Part shown: piece by piece, positions 8,008-16,318 of the stretch
Numbering within the stretch: the first letter of the stretch is position 1
Layout of the letters: each line of letters opens with the position of its first letter
Assembly: GCF_035712445.1 (NCBI RefSeq)
Contig: NZ_DASTAT010000087.1
Location: 1 to 35,461 of the forward strand
DNA: 35,461 nucleotides
DNA from: Oligoflexus sp.
GTDB lineage: Bacteria > Bdellovibrionota_B > Oligoflexia > Oligoflexales > Oligoflexaceae
Direction: 5' to 3'
Made by a program: the position numbers and the translations under genes
Notes under the pieces: generated by a model
The model's input: only the letters and a program-made list of their open reading frames with translations
The model's database searches: none
What the model was told of the DNA's origin: nothing

Positions 8008-10077
8008 TTGAAGCTGCTGGATCGTAATGTTGGGATACTGGTCGTGGATCCTGTGAGTGCTGTCGTCTCAACTGTAAAACGCGTTTTGAATGAGCAAGGT
8101 TACAAGAATATCTTTCAGTCTGACTCCGTGATGGATGGATTCAACACGCTGGGTCAGGAGAAAATCGGTTGGATCATCACTTCGCTTTTCCCCGGTCAAA
8201 AGCTTACAGGCTGGCAGTTCCTGCGCCTTCCGCTGGAATTCGAAGCGTATCGCGAAACCATGACCTCGGTCCTTCTGAATACCGAAGAGCAGGATCTGCT
8301 CCCAAGCCTCTATGCGATGGGCATGGTGTCCTTTCACATGCGGCCGCTCACCTACAATTCCTTCAAAGCCGAAGTCGATAAGTTCCAGGTCACCCTGAAA
8401 AAGCAGCCCAGCTTGCCCATCGCGATCGCCACGGGCCTGCGAGACAAACTCACGGACCTCCAGAAGATAGACGATCTGGAGCGCCTGGAGCGCGGTCTAT
8501 ACAAGTGGGTTGATGGATCGGTGCAGCAGAAGATGCGGCTCATCAAAGCCCAGCTGGAGGTCGGCAACAACCTTGAAGCCCTGCTCGGCATGAAGCAGGT
8601 GCTGGCTTCGCATCCCGCACTGAAGGCCGAGATTATTGGTCTTGGTAAGAAATACCTCGGGATCGACGACATCAGCGATTATAAGGCCAAGCTGAATATT
8701 CACCATGCCCTGGTCGTCGACCCGGATGAATCGCAGCAGAAATTTCTGCGCGAGTGCCTGACGGAAATGGGCGTCGCGGATATCAAAACCTGTGAAGACG
8801 CCGCGGATGCCTGTGAATACCTGAAAAATAACAGCACTGTGGATCTGGTCATCGGCGAGTGGAGGCAGCGCGGCATGGAGGGAGGCGCCTTTATTCAGCA
8901 CGTTCGGCATCACGGTTATGCTGATAAGCCGATCCTCATCTATTCATCCCTGGTGGATGAGGCCGCGGATCAGCTGATCGCGGAGGTGGGCGGCGTCTTC
9001 GTGATCACCAAGCCCTGTCCGAAGAAAGTTTTCCAGCAGCAGCTCGCCGAACAGTTCAATCGCTGGCGCTATCCCCTGGCCGCCGAAGACCTGGAGCAGA
9101 AGATTCGGCTGTCACTGGGAACGGGGGACGTGGACTACGCGCGCCAGCTGATGGTGCAGTTTGAAAACAATCCCAAGGTCGACGCCACGCGCAAAAAATT
9201 TCTGAAGGCCTGCTTTGCCTTCCAGGCCGGACAGTATCATGAAGCCAGGCAGATGATCCTGGAAAATGCCAAGATCAATCTGCCGAGTCACAAGGAAATC
9301 GGGCTTCTGGGGAAGATCCTTCTGAAGCTCGGTGAATTCGGGGATGCTCAGAAATGCCTGGAGCAGGCCAATGTCATGGTGCCCGGTAATATCGAGCGGC
9401 TTTGTGATCTGGCGGACGTCGCCTCGGAAACGGGGCAGGAAGATCAGATCATGAAGTATATGGATGAAGCCCGCGAGATCGGTGGCGACACCGGCATGGT
9501 GATGGCGGCCTATGCGCGTCATGCGACGGCTTTGGGCAAAGGTGATGACGCGCGACGCTTCATGGTCGATGAGGAAGTGGCGCGAAACGTGGTGGCCTAT
9601 ATGAATAACCTGGGCGTCTCCTATGCCTATACCGGGAAATTCAAGGAAAGCATTGATGCCTATGTGAAGGCGATCAAAACGCTCGGAGATCTTCACGTCG
9701 AGCTGCAGGGGACGGTTTACTATAACCTGGGCCTCAGCCTTGTTCGTCAGGGCCGTTATAAGGATTCGATTCCGGCGCTGAAAAATGCGCAGAAGAAAGC
9801 CGATGATACGGTGGCGAAAAAGTCGGCGCATCTCTTGGAACGCGTGCAGCAGGCGATTGATAATAAAGTGCCGGTGATACTGCGCGAGACGGCCAAGGAA
9901 ATATCGACTCAGGTGACGAAGCTTCCTTCGATTCATCCAATGGACCAGTATCTGGAATTGCACGGCGCGCATATCAAACCGGGGGAGCACGGACTCTTCC
10001 TCGTCTTCCAGCCGACCATGCAGCTGGAGGTCGATCTGCAGGTCGAGTTCCCCAAAATTATACGGAAAAGTGCGTAG
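8008..10077 (+). CDS. double pseudo-receiver protein with TPR domain
   Basis: The product is 689 residues, cytoplasmic, with no signal peptide. Residues 8-130 have the receiver-like pattern (NVGILVVDP, IGWIITSLF, F-x-MRPL) but no phosphoacceptor Asp; the site reads S59. Residues 231-350 are a second receiver (HHALVVDPD, VDLVIGEWR, PILIYSS, VITKPCP with K335) in which the phosphoacceptor is E284. Residues about 365-640 are helical repeats of TPR type (for example the YMNNLGVSYAYTGKFKESID and YYNLGLSLVRQGRYKDSI units). The tail (about 645-689) is beta-rich. A GGAGGA Shine-Dalgarno lies 5 bases before the TTG start. Two non-phosphorylatable receivers imply a scaffold or a phosphorylation-independent regulator. 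That role is inferred and no partner is adjacent. Confidence 0.82.
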   Translation: MKLLDRNVGILVVDPVSAVVSTVKRVLNEQGYKNIFQSDSVMDGFNTLGQEKIGWIITSLFPGQKLTGWQFLRLPLEFEAYRETMTSVLLNTEEQDLLPSLYAMGMVSFHMRPLTYNSFKAEVDKFQVTLKKQPSLPIAIATGLRDKLTDLQKIDDLERLERGLYKWVDGSVQQKMRLIKAQLEVGNNLEALLGMKQVLASHPALKAEIIGLGKKYLGIDDISDYKAKLNIHHALVVDPDESQQKFLRECLTEMGVADIKTCEDAADACEYLKNNSTVDLVIGEWRQRGMEGGAFIQHVRHHGYADKPILIYSSLVDEAADQLIAEVGGVFVITKPCPKKVFQQQLAEQFNRWRYPLAAEDLEQKIRLSLGTGDVDYARQLMVQFENNPKVDATRKKFLKACFAFQAGQYHEARQMILENAKINLPSHKEIGLLGKILLKLGEFGDAQKCLEQANVMVPGNIERLCDLADVASETGQEDQIMKYMDEAREIGGDTGMVMAAYARHATALGKGDDARRFMVDEEVARNVVAYMNNLGVSYAYTGKFKESIDAYVKAIKTLGDLHVELQGTVYYNLGLSLVRQGRYKDSIPALKNAQKKADDTVAKKSAHLLERVQQAIDNKVPVILRETAKEISTQVTKLPSIHPMDQYLELHGAHIKPGEHGLFLVFQPTMQLEVDLQVEFPKIIRKSA

Positions 10078-10098
10078 AATCCCTCATGGTTTGGTCCT

Positions 10099-10125
10099 TA
10101 AGCTGGCTCTCTGATCTGCCGATAG
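10099..10125 (+). promoter_or_regulatory. sigma-28-type promoter before a small lipoprotein gene
   Basis: TAAG at 10099-10102, exactly 15 bases, then GCCGATAG at 10118-10125. It matches TAAA-N15-GCCGATAA at 10 of 12 positions. The lipoprotein start codon is 22 bases further on. Confidence 0.62.
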
Positions 10126-10147
10126 AGTGACATCGGAGGGCTTCGGC

Positions 10148-10693
10148 ATGGACCAGGGACACGATCTAAGAACGATGAGGCCGATTTTCGTCAGTCTTTT
10201 CATAAGTCTGGCGTTGGCAATGGGCTGCAAGGATCGCGGTGAAGGCCCCAAATCACCCGAATCCAATCCCATAATGAATGAAGGACTACCTCAACCTGTG
10301 AGCGGAGATGCTTCGGGTCAGAAGACCGAGCAGCCGGACATTCCTGGTGCCAAGGCCCCAGGGACGGAAACCGGCAGCAATGTCCTGCCTGAAAAATTCA
10401 TGACAGGACTGGGCGAATGCCAAAAGCAGGGTCGATACTTCGATCTGCAGGTGGCCAGCTGCACCGAGACGCCTTTGGCTGAATTTCCTTGTGATTTGAC
10501 CGTTCTTCTGTCGGAAGGCAGTGCGGTTTTGAATGCGGGGCAAAAGCAGCTGCTCAAAGATTATGTGGAAAAGAACCTTCAGGGTTTTTCACTGTATGCC
10601 TGCACGGTCGAGGATTCGAAGCCTGCGCTGCATTTCTATAAAGTGGAAGCGGATAAGATCCGCGCGCACAACGTGAAGATCGCCAGTCCCTGA
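10148..10693 (+). CDS. small lipoprotein, unknown function
   Basis: About 181 residues. The signal peptide (RPIFVSLFISLALAMGC) ends in an LAMGC lipobox. After the Cys comes a low-complexity Pro/Glu/Gly/Lys linker (about 60 residues), then a compact domain with C-x(n)-C pairs (GECQKQGRYFDLQVASC, FPC and YAC) that may form disulphides. I do not recognise the family. I chose the ATG at 10148 because GGAGGG lies 7 bases upstream; an in-frame GTG at 10127 lacks such a site. A sigma-28-type promoter stands directly upstream. The minus-strand lipoprotein gene ending just beyond it (10729-11208) has the same kind of promoter, so the two may be co-regulated. Confidence 0.72.
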   Translation: MDQGHDLRTMRPIFVSLFISLALAMGCKDRGEGPKSPESNPIMNEGLPQPVSGDASGQKTEQPDIPGAKAPGTETGSNVLPEKFMTGLGECQKQGRYFDLQVASCTETPLAEFPCDLTVLLSEGSAVLNAGQKQLLKDYVEKNLQGFSLYACTVEDSKPALHFYKVEADKIRAHNVKIASP

Positions 10694-10700
10694 TCCGAAG

Positions 10701-10718
10701 GGAGCCTTTTCAGGCTCC
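10701..10718 (+). terminator. hairpin between convergent lipoprotein genes
   Basis: GGAGCCT (10701-10707) and AGGCTCC (10712-10718) pair perfectly around TTTC. Only TT follows, so as an intrinsic terminator it is weak. It sits 8 bases after the stop of the plus-strand gene and 10 before that of the minus-strand gene. Confidence 0.5.
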
Positions 10719-10728
10719 TTGAACATCC

Positions 10729-11208
10729 TCAAGGCTCCGACGGCAAGGACTCCAAATCCACCCAGCCCTTTTCATTCGCCTTTAAATTCTGCGCCAGAAA
10801 CCGCCGGAAATCGGTATTATGCGGCTCCAGGCAGCGCTGGAGTTCAGGACTTCCCACGCGGAATTCATTGCACTGAATCACAGCGCCCGCGAAAAATTGC
10901 GTGCAGCTCTGCAGAAAACGGGGCATGTAGCGCGAGACGAAGGCCGTTTTATCGGGCCCGCTCAGATCCCGGCCACCGGCGCGGAAACTCGACTGCAGAT
11001 CCTGCCAGCGTTGACGGAAGGCAGCATCATCCGGGCCGAACACATAAAGCTGCTGGCCCGATTTTTGTTCCTGCTCGATGAAATTCACAGGGTTTTGCGC
11101 GCAGCCGTCCTCGATGAGCGTCTGCAGCTCCGCCGTATTTTGGGCCTTGGTCTTCTTGCAGCCCGGCAGGGCGGCAACCAGTGGGATGATCAAAATCCAG
11201 CATTTCAT
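10729..11208 (-). CDS. small lipoprotein, unknown function
   Basis: About 159 residues. MKCWILIIPLVAALPGC is a short lipoprotein signal peptide with lipobox LPGC, followed by a Lys-rich start of the mature protein. The rest is mostly helical with four further cysteines (around DGCAQ, LQSCTQ, VIQCNEF and QRCLEP). I know no family for it. The ATG at 11208 has GAGGGG 8 bases upstream; an in-frame start 7 codons earlier is less well placed. A sigma-28-type promoter lies 31 bases before the start. It is convergent with the other small lipoprotein gene, and the shared promoter class suggests a common function at the envelope. Confidence 0.72.
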   Translation of the reverse strand: MKCWILIIPLVAALPGCKKTKAQNTAELQTLIEDGCAQNPVNFIEQEQKSGQQLYVFGPDDAAFRQRWQDLQSSFRAGGRDLSGPDKTAFVSRYMPRFLQSCTQFFAGAVIQCNEFRVGSPELQRCLEPHNTDFRRFLAQNLKANEKGWVDLESLPSEP

Positions 11209-11238
11209 TGGAAAAACCCCTCTGTTCAAGCAAGGGTT

Positions 11239-11265
11239 TTATCGGCAGAAATGGGTAAAACTTGA
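11239..11265 (-). promoter_or_regulatory. sigma-28-type promoter (minus strand)
   Basis: Read on the minus strand: TCAA (11265-11262), exactly 15 bases, then GCCGATAA (11246-11239). The -10 element is a perfect match to the sigma-28 consensus. It drives toward the lipoprotein gene starting at 11208. Confidence 0.65.
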
Positions 11266-11437
11266 GGTTTCCGTAAAAAGCCCGGACGGTGCACCCCTTC
11301 CAGGCCGTATAGGTGCAAGCACTGAGCGGCGTTACCTGGCACCCACTTTGCTTTTTTCACATAAATGGTCGGGAATGTCCCTGAAGATGGTGCCCCCGAC
11401 CGTCCACGGTAGAATCTGATGAAGAGGAAGAACATCC

Positions 11438-12025
11438 ATGAACATTTTGAAGACTGCGAATTATCTGCTCCTGACCAGCCTGCTTTTCCCTGTGGCCTCG
11501 TACTCGCAAAGTGCAACCACAGCCCCTGCCCAGACCGAGCAGGCGGCACCGCAGACCACCCAAGCGGCGGAAAATCAGCCAGTGGACACTGTTCAGTTCG
11601 AAAAAGGCAGTTCCAAACTCACCATGGAATCTGAAAACGGCATTCGGAAGTTTATTGATAGCGCAAAGACTCATGGGAAAATAAAGGAAGTGAAGGTCGC
11701 CGTTTGGTCAGACCAAGAAACACCATTGCAGGCTGAAAAAGATCTTTCGAAGGAGGATCGCCGTCTGGCTGAGGAACGGGGCGAGCAGATCAAGAAGTTT
11801 CTGCGTAAGGATTTGGGAATCAAAGATGTAAAGATCTATAACATGGCCCATGGCACAAGCAAACTCGCCAAGCTCTTTCGCACCGAAGAGTCGGAGCTAA
11901 GGATGGCATTTTCTCAAAAGGGCGGTGATGAAAAGCTGCGTCCCGAAGTCAAGTTGATCCGCGACCATGGCAAACCCTCTGCGGCCGTGCTTGTGGTGGA
12001 ACATCACAAGGGCCGAACTTCATAA
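11438..12025 (+). CDS. secreted OmpA-like domain protein (divergent)
   Basis: 195 residues with a Sec signal peptide (MNILKTANYLLLTSLLFPVAS, probable cut near SYSQS), then a 30-residue Gln/Ala/Thr/Pro linker. The folded part begins VQFEKGSSKL and continues with VKVAVWSDQE and LSKEDRRLAEERGEQIKKFL. This order resembles the OmpA peptidoglycan-binding fold (strand with F-x-x-gss, middle strand, then the LSxxRA helix), but the canonical Asn and Arg residues are only partly kept. Peptidoglycan binding is therefore uncertain. A GAGGAA Shine-Dalgarno precedes the ATG. It is flanked by divergent and convergent genes and is probably monocistronic. Confidence 0.6.
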   Translation: MNILKTANYLLLTSLLFPVASYSQSATTAPAQTEQAAPQTTQAAENQPVDTVQFEKGSSKLTMESENGIRKFIDSAKTHGKIKEVKVAVWSDQETPLQAEKDLSKEDRRLAEERGEQIKKFLRKDLGIKDVKIYNMAHGTSKLAKLFRTEESELRMAFSQKGGDEKLRPEVKLIRDHGKPSAAVLVVEHHKGRTS

Positions 12026-12130
12026 GTATGCATGCGATGGATCGGGATTTTTCACAGTGTCCTGGCAAGACTGCACTCCACCTGACCCTTAGTCAGACCT
12101 GTGGAAGTTCTCTTATTCAGCTTGTGTGAA

Positions 12131-12157
12131 CAGGCTGCTGCATGAAGCAACAGCCTG
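12131..12157 (+). terminator. stem-loop between convergent genes, no T-tract
   Basis: CAGGCTGCTGC (12131-12141) pairs with GCAACAGCCTG (12147-12157), one mismatch, loop ATGAA. No run of T follows on either strand, so it may be a structured 3' end rather than a true intrinsic terminator. It lies about 105 bases after the OmpA-like gene and 58 before the stop of the protease gene. Confidence 0.35.
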
Positions 12158-12214
12158 GTTCAAGTCTTGACCTGATCGCGTTGGGATGCTTTCACGACCT
12201 GGACCTTTAAAGGA

Positions 12215-13084
12215 TCAGGCCTCGGGACCTGCCGGAGTTTCGGGCTCGGCGGGAGTTTCGGGTACAGTGGGTTCTTCCGGCGTCGAAGCCGGCGCACAGA
12301 ATTCAGTGAAGCCAAGGTCAACACCCGAATCTTCCTGAATCCAGCAGATATTGGCATTCATCCGACCATAGATACCACCCGTTCCGCAGGCGCCGCCGCG
12401 GGAGACGACGCCGAAGACCCGCCATTCGCCGTTGCTGAGTTTCGCAAAGGCCGGTCCACCGCTATCACCCTGGCAGGAATCTTTGCCATTATTGCCAAGG
12501 GCGACTTCATTATCACCGACCTTGGTGATGGCGACATCGACTTCATATTTCACACCAAAGCCGCCGCCATCGCGGTTGCCAAAGCCGACCAGATAGGAAT
12601 TCAAACCGGACTGCAAAACCTCGGCGGTTTCAGCCGGATCGGTGAGCACCGGAATATAAGCGGATTCGGGAAGGTCCATCGGCTTATCAAGAACGAGATA
12701 GGCGATATCGTTCCAGCCTTCCACATTGCGGCTGTATTTCGGTGAATAGGCCATTTTTATAGCGGTATACTGAGGCGTGACGCGACCGCCTTCACTGCCT
12801 TCGCCGACATAGACACCGATGCGGCGCGGGTTGCTGCTGCCCTGAACGCAATGCGCGGCGGTGATGACGAGCTGCGGATTCACCGCTGTCCCTGAACAGA
12901 ACATGCGGCCATTCGAAACCAAAGCCACGGTTGCCAGCCAGTCGCCAGCCTGCGATTTCACGCCACCATAGATTTTGGTTTGACTGCCCTGGGGCGCGGA
13001 CGCGCTGCAGCTCAGCAAACCGGCAGTCAAACAAGTCAGACCGAAGGACGCGAGAACTCCAGGACGGGTAGCTCTGTTCATCAT
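12215..13084 (-). CDS. trypsin-like serine protease lipoprotein (S1 family)
   Basis: 289 residues with the full catalytic triad of chymotrypsin-fold proteases: H78 in TAAHC, D126 in NDIAYL, S208 in GDSGGP. D202, six residues before the serine (KDSCQGDSGGP), is the S1-pocket Asp of trypsin and predicts cleavage after Lys or Arg. The chain begins with a lipoprotein signal peptide (lipobox LLSC, C26). The usual activation junction appears as KIYGG near residue 38, so the zymogen propeptide would be very short. The C-terminus is a Pro/Glu/Thr tail of PETPAEPETPAGPEA type. Two ATGs stand in tandem at the start; GAGG lies before the first. It is probably anchored at the outer membrane. Its target is unknown. 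Confidence 0.88.
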   Translation of the reverse strand: MMNRATRPGVLASFGLTCLTAGLLSCSASAPQGSQTKIYGGVKSQAGDWLATVALVSNGRMFCSGTAVNPQLVITAAHCVQGSSNPRRIGVYVGEGSEGGRVTPQYTAIKMAYSPKYSRNVEGWNDIAYLVLDKPMDLPESAYIPVLTDPAETAEVLQSGLNSYLVGFGNRDGGGFGVKYEVDVAITKVGDNEVALGNNGKDSCQGDSGGPAFAKLSNGEWRVFGVVSRGGACGTGGIYGRMNANICWIQEDSGVDLGFTEFCAPASTPEEPTVPETPAEPETPAGPEA

Positions 13085-13312
13085 GACAGGACCTCTTGGG
13101 TGATGTTGGGAAAACGGCGGCTCTCTAACTTGACTAATTAGCCAGTTAAGTCAGGGGCTGAAATGTAGAAAATATCAATTGCTTCTTTGAGAGGTCTGAC
13201 AATTGAGCAGGCTGAGCCATAGCCCACAGCGTCGGCCTTGATAGAGTCGGGATTGATCTTTACGGCCCGCCGTGAGAATCTCCGGCGACCGGTTTTATGC
13301 GAGGATATCCCT

Positions 13313-14470
13313 ATGTTTGATCGTTCCGTGCTGGCTGATCATCAGTCCGATTTTTTAAGCCGCTTCTGGCAGAAAAAGCCTTTGCTCATTCGCAACGCCT
13401 TCCCTGGTGGTTTGGATTATGTCAGTGGAGACGAGCTGGCGGGACTCGCGAGCCAGGAGGGGATTGAAAGCCGCCTTGTGATTGAACATGGACCGAAGGC
13501 CTGGGAAACGCGGCACGGACCTTTTGAAGAGGATGTCTGGGGCAGCCTGCCCACTCAAAAGTGGAGCATCCTGGTGCAGGCCGTCGACCGCCTGCTGCCC
13601 GAGGTTTCGCTCCTCAGGGATCGTTTCCGTTTTCTTCCCAACTGGCGCGTGGATGACATCATGATTTCCTATGCCGTCGATCAAGGGGGAGTGGGCCCGC
13701 ACACCGATAACTATGATGTGTTCCTGATTCAGGGGCAGGGGCGTCGGCGCTGGGAGATCGGCGATCGCGCGCTCGTGAACCCCGAGCTGGAACCGGGTTT
13801 GGATATGAAGATCCTGAAGCATTTCGAAGCCGCGGAGAGCTTCGTCCTGGAGCCGGGCGATATGCTTTATCTGCCGCCTGGTTTTGCACATAACGGCGTT
13901 GCCCAGGGTGAGTCGGTGACCTATTCCGTGGGATTCCGCGCACCGCATCAGAAGGAAATGCTGCAATCTTTCGTACAGTTCTGTAGCCAATTCGATGAGG
14001 GCGAAATTTTCTATACGGATCAGACCCTGCCCGAGACGCGCGAACCAGGCCTTATCCTTCCGGGTGAGCTGCAGCGTCTTCGTGAATTGATGCTGGCCGG
14101 GCTTCAGGATGAAAAACTTTTTATGCGCTGGATCGGAGGCTTTCTCACGGAGCCACGCAGTTTCCACGAAGCCCGGGACAAAAAGGTCAGCGAGAAGACG
14201 CTACGCGCCGGCTTAAAGAAGGGGCGCGCGGTCCAGCGGGCGGAAGGCGCTCGACTGGCTTTTTATACCGTAGGTGAAAAGCTTCATTTCGCGGCCGAGG
14301 GCGAATGTTTTGTGCTGGATCCTTCCTTGACAGAACTTGTGGCCCTTTTGTGCCGTGAGCAAAGCTATCGCGCCGAGGACCTCCTGGCTCATTCTGAAAA
14401 GCTTGGCTTCGCCGAACTTTTATGTCATCTATGGAATCAATCCTATGTGCGTTGGTCAGATGAAGAGTGA
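13313..14470 (+). CDS. roxA: RoxA/YcfD-like cupin (JmjC-type) ribosomal protein oxygenase
   Basis: 385 residues, close to the 373 of E. coli RoxA. This is a 2-oxoglutarate/Fe(II)-dependent oxygenase that hydroxylates an arginine of ribosomal protein L16. The iron triad is present as H130xD132 (GVGPHTDNYDVF) and H193 (PPGFAHNGVA), inside the double-stranded beta helix. The N-terminal FLSRFWQKKPLLIRNAF segment is the family opening, and EPGDMLYLPPGFAH is its most conserved block. The C-terminal ~150 residues form the winged-helix-like dimerisation part. The ATG at 13313 has GAGGA 7 bases upstream; an in-frame start 25 codons earlier lacks this and precedes the conserved region. A HAD phosphatase gene follows after 30 bases and is probably cotranscribed. 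Confidence 0.86.
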   Translation: MFDRSVLADHQSDFLSRFWQKKPLLIRNAFPGGLDYVSGDELAGLASQEGIESRLVIEHGPKAWETRHGPFEEDVWGSLPTQKWSILVQAVDRLLPEVSLLRDRFRFLPNWRVDDIMISYAVDQGGVGPHTDNYDVFLIQGQGRRRWEIGDRALVNPELEPGLDMKILKHFEAAESFVLEPGDMLYLPPGFAHNGVAQGESVTYSVGFRAPHQKEMLQSFVQFCSQFDEGEIFYTDQTLPETREPGLILPGELQRLRELMLAGLQDEKLFMRWIGGFLTEPRSFHEARDKKVSEKTLRAGLKKGRAVQRAEGARLAFYTVGEKLHFAAEGECFVLDPSLTELVALLCREQSYRAEDLLAHSEKLGFAELLCHLWNQSYVRWSDEE

Positions 14471-14500
14471 GCAGGTGTAAGCCTTGAGAGGGTGAGAAGC

Positions 14501-15205
14501 ATGAGTCAGGCGAAGATTGCAGCGTTTTTCGATTTGGATCGGACCTTGATTGATGTGAACAGCGCGATACTCTATGCGCAGTTTGAGAGGAAGCACGGAC
14601 GTATTTCCACGCGTCAGGTCCTGACGACGATCTTCCACTCGCTGCTCTATCATCTGAATATCGGTTCGATGGAAAAAGCCTATGCCCGGGCCATGAAGCA
14701 CTTCACCGGCATCGCGGAAAAGGACCTTGCCGGCTGGGCCAAGGACTTTTTCGAGGAGGAGGTGAAGCCGCGTCTTCAGCCCGGCGCCTTGCCCGTTCTG
14801 CAGCAGCATAAGAACGCCGGCCATATCCTCGTGATGCTCACCAGCAGCTCGTGCTACCAGGCGGATTACGCCTGCCAGGCCTGGGGCCTTGATCATTGGA
14901 TTGCCAATCGTTTTCCCACGGAGAATGGCCTTTTCCTGGGTACCTATCATAAGCCCCTGGTCTATGGCGATGGCAAGGTCCATCATGCCAAGGCCTGGGC
15001 TGCGGATGCGGGCGTTGACCTTCAGCGTTCCTACTTCTACACCGATTCTTATTCGGATCTGCCGATGCTGAAGGAGGTCGGTTACCCGATGGTCGTGAAC
15101 CCTGATCCGAAGCTCAGGGCCCATGCTTTAAAATATAAGTGGGAACTTTTGGATTGGCGGCAACCGAAGACGGTGATGCCGCGCATGGAGGAAGCGAACG
15201 CTTAG
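14501..15205 (+). CDS. HAD-IB family phosphatase (SerB-like)
   Basis: 234 residues. HAD motif I is FFDLDRTL, with nucleophile D11 and acid D13. Motif II is the threonine/serine run LTSSS. The motif III lysine is in the GDGKVHHAKA region, and motif IV is YTDSYSDLPML, which binds Mg2+. The helical cap between motifs I and II (about residues 20-110) places it in subfamily IB with phosphoserine phosphatase-like enzymes; the substrate is unknown. The ATG at 14501 is preferred over a GTG three codons earlier because GAGAGG lies about 9 bases before it. It follows the RoxA-like gene on the same strand. Its last 4 bases overlap the end of the convergent TPR membrane-protein gene. Confidence 0.85.
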   Translation: MSQAKIAAFFDLDRTLIDVNSAILYAQFERKHGRISTRQVLTTIFHSLLYHLNIGSMEKAYARAMKHFTGIAEKDLAGWAKDFFEEEVKPRLQPGALPVLQQHKNAGHILVMLTSSSCYQADYACQAWGLDHWIANRFPTENGLFLGTYHKPLVYGDGKVHHAKAWAADAGVDLQRSYFYTDSYSDLPMLKEVGYPMVVNPDPKLRAHALKYKWELLDWRQPKTVMPRMEEANA

Positions 15206-16167
15206 AAACTGCGGTTGATGCTCAGCATCAATCCAGGGTCCTGCTTGGGCAGAAGGTGCAGCTTCATATTCCAAAGGCGAGGGGCTTCCTCGACTTCTTC
15301 CGTTTCCATTCCGTTATCACGACTCTGTTCGGCAAGGCTCTCGGCTGTTGGGAGCAGAGTATCCGCGCGACGCTTGGACTTTTTGCTGCCACCGCCGCCG
15401 CTGCTTTTGCCAAAGAAGAGACTGTCCAGAATACCCAGACCATACCCACCGACGGCAATCGCCAGCATCAGCTTCTGATTGCTCTGCGCGGCCTTCACGA
15501 AGGCTTCGTTCTGATTCAGAAAGTCCAGGGTTTCCTGATCGACAGGCTGATTAGCCGCCTGTTTCGCAAGGGCGTCCTGTCCGATTGAATCCGCATCCGC
15601 ATTGGCCTTGGAAATCTCGCCATTGTAGTAAAGAAAGCCGACGATACCGGCCGCCTGAGCGCCGCCATAGATCAGACCCTTGCTGATTTCCCCGTTGAAG
15701 AGGTAACCGAGGCCAAAGGGAATGTAGGCCTTATACGAACTGCCGCTGCTCTTGGAAGACATTCTCTCGGACCTGTCATCGCTGAAGTCATCTCCACCGG
15801 AATCATCATCGCCACCGCCGCCTTTTTTGGCTTTGGTGAAGAGTTTTCGAACAGCCTTGTCCTTGACGGCATCCTTGGACAGGCTGACGTCAGGATCGAG
15901 CTTCAACGCTTTGGCGAAGAGTGATTCCGCTTTGCTTTTCTTGCCCATCTTGGCCGCCGCAGCACCCATGAGGGCCATGGCTTCGGCCTTGTCCGATTTG
16001 TCTTTGGCCTTTTTGACAACACCCGAAAGGATCTTGTAGGCCTTGGAATATTCCCCATCACGGAAAGCATCCAGACCCTTATTGTATCCGTCCGCAAACG
16101 CTGGGCCGCTTATCAGCAGCCAGCCGCCGAAGAGCCAAATGAGCAATCGGCTCCATTGAGTGTTCAT
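15202..16167 (-). CDS. TPR protein with C-terminal membrane-hairpin domain
   Basis: 321 residues. A Sec signal peptide (RLLIWLFGGWLLISGPAFA) is followed by one to two TPR-like repeats (about 28-95). A Gly/Asp/Ser-rich linker (about 115-140) comes next, then two hydrophobic segments: PFGLGYLFNGEISKGLIYGG...GIVGFLYY (about 148-185) and a second near 232-253 (LMLAIAVGGYGLGILDSLFF). The G-x-G-Y-x-x-N-G-x-x-x-K-G pattern resembles the P13/DUF5683-type membrane domain found next to periplasmic TPRs. I do not know its function. GAGGTGGG precedes the ATG. A sigma-28-type promoter lies 36 bases upstream of the start. It is convergent with the HAD gene, with a 4-base overlap at the stops. Confidence 0.68.
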   Translation of the reverse strand: MNTQWSRLLIWLFGGWLLISGPAFADGYNKGLDAFRDGEYSKAYKILSGVVKKAKDKSDKAEAMALMGAAAAKMGKKSKAESLFAKALKLDPDVSLSKDAVKDKAVRKLFTKAKKGGGGDDDSGGDDFSDDRSERMSSKSSGSSYKAYIPFGLGYLFNGEISKGLIYGGAQAAGIVGFLYYNGEISKANADADSIGQDALAKQAANQPVDQETLDFLNQNEAFVKAAQSNQKLMLAIAVGGYGLGILDSLFFGKSSGGGGSKKSKRRADTLLPTAESLAEQSRDNGMETEEVEEAPRLWNMKLHLLPKQDPGLMLSINRSF

Positions 16168-16203
16168 CGGATCCCACCTCGCATCTCTATGGTCACCTCT
16201 GGA

Positions 16204-16230
16204 CTATCGGCAGAACTCCTAAGGTGTTGA
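16204..16230 (-). promoter_or_regulatory. sigma-28-type promoter (minus strand)
   Basis: Read on the minus strand: TCAA (16230-16227), exactly 15 bases, then GCCGATAG (16211-16204). It points toward the TPR membrane-protein gene, with the same geometry as the sites at 2991, 10099 and 11265. Confidence 0.62.
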
Positions 16231-16240
16231 GGTGAAGGCT

Positions 16241-16281
16241 GAAAAAAGCCCGGAGCCCTGCACTAAAATTGGGCAGGGCTC
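16241..16281 (-). terminator. terminator of the alkane monooxygenase-like gene
   Basis: On the minus strand, GAGCCCTGC and GCAGGGCTC (plus-strand 16253-16261 and 16273-16281) form a perfect 9-bp stem with an 11-base loop. CGGGC and then TTTTTT follow. It lies 38 bases beyond the stop of the gene at 16319-17452 and just before the next minus-strand promoter. Confidence 0.65.
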
Positions 16282-16318
16282 GGTTCATACTTTTAAAAAG
16301 ATTCGAAAAATTGGGGTT

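Noticed and set aside
13125..13155. Inverted repeat with TGACT / AGTCA arms upstream of the protease gene
   Set aside because: The arms are only 5 bases with poor flanking pairing; it is likely chance in an AT-rich promoter region.
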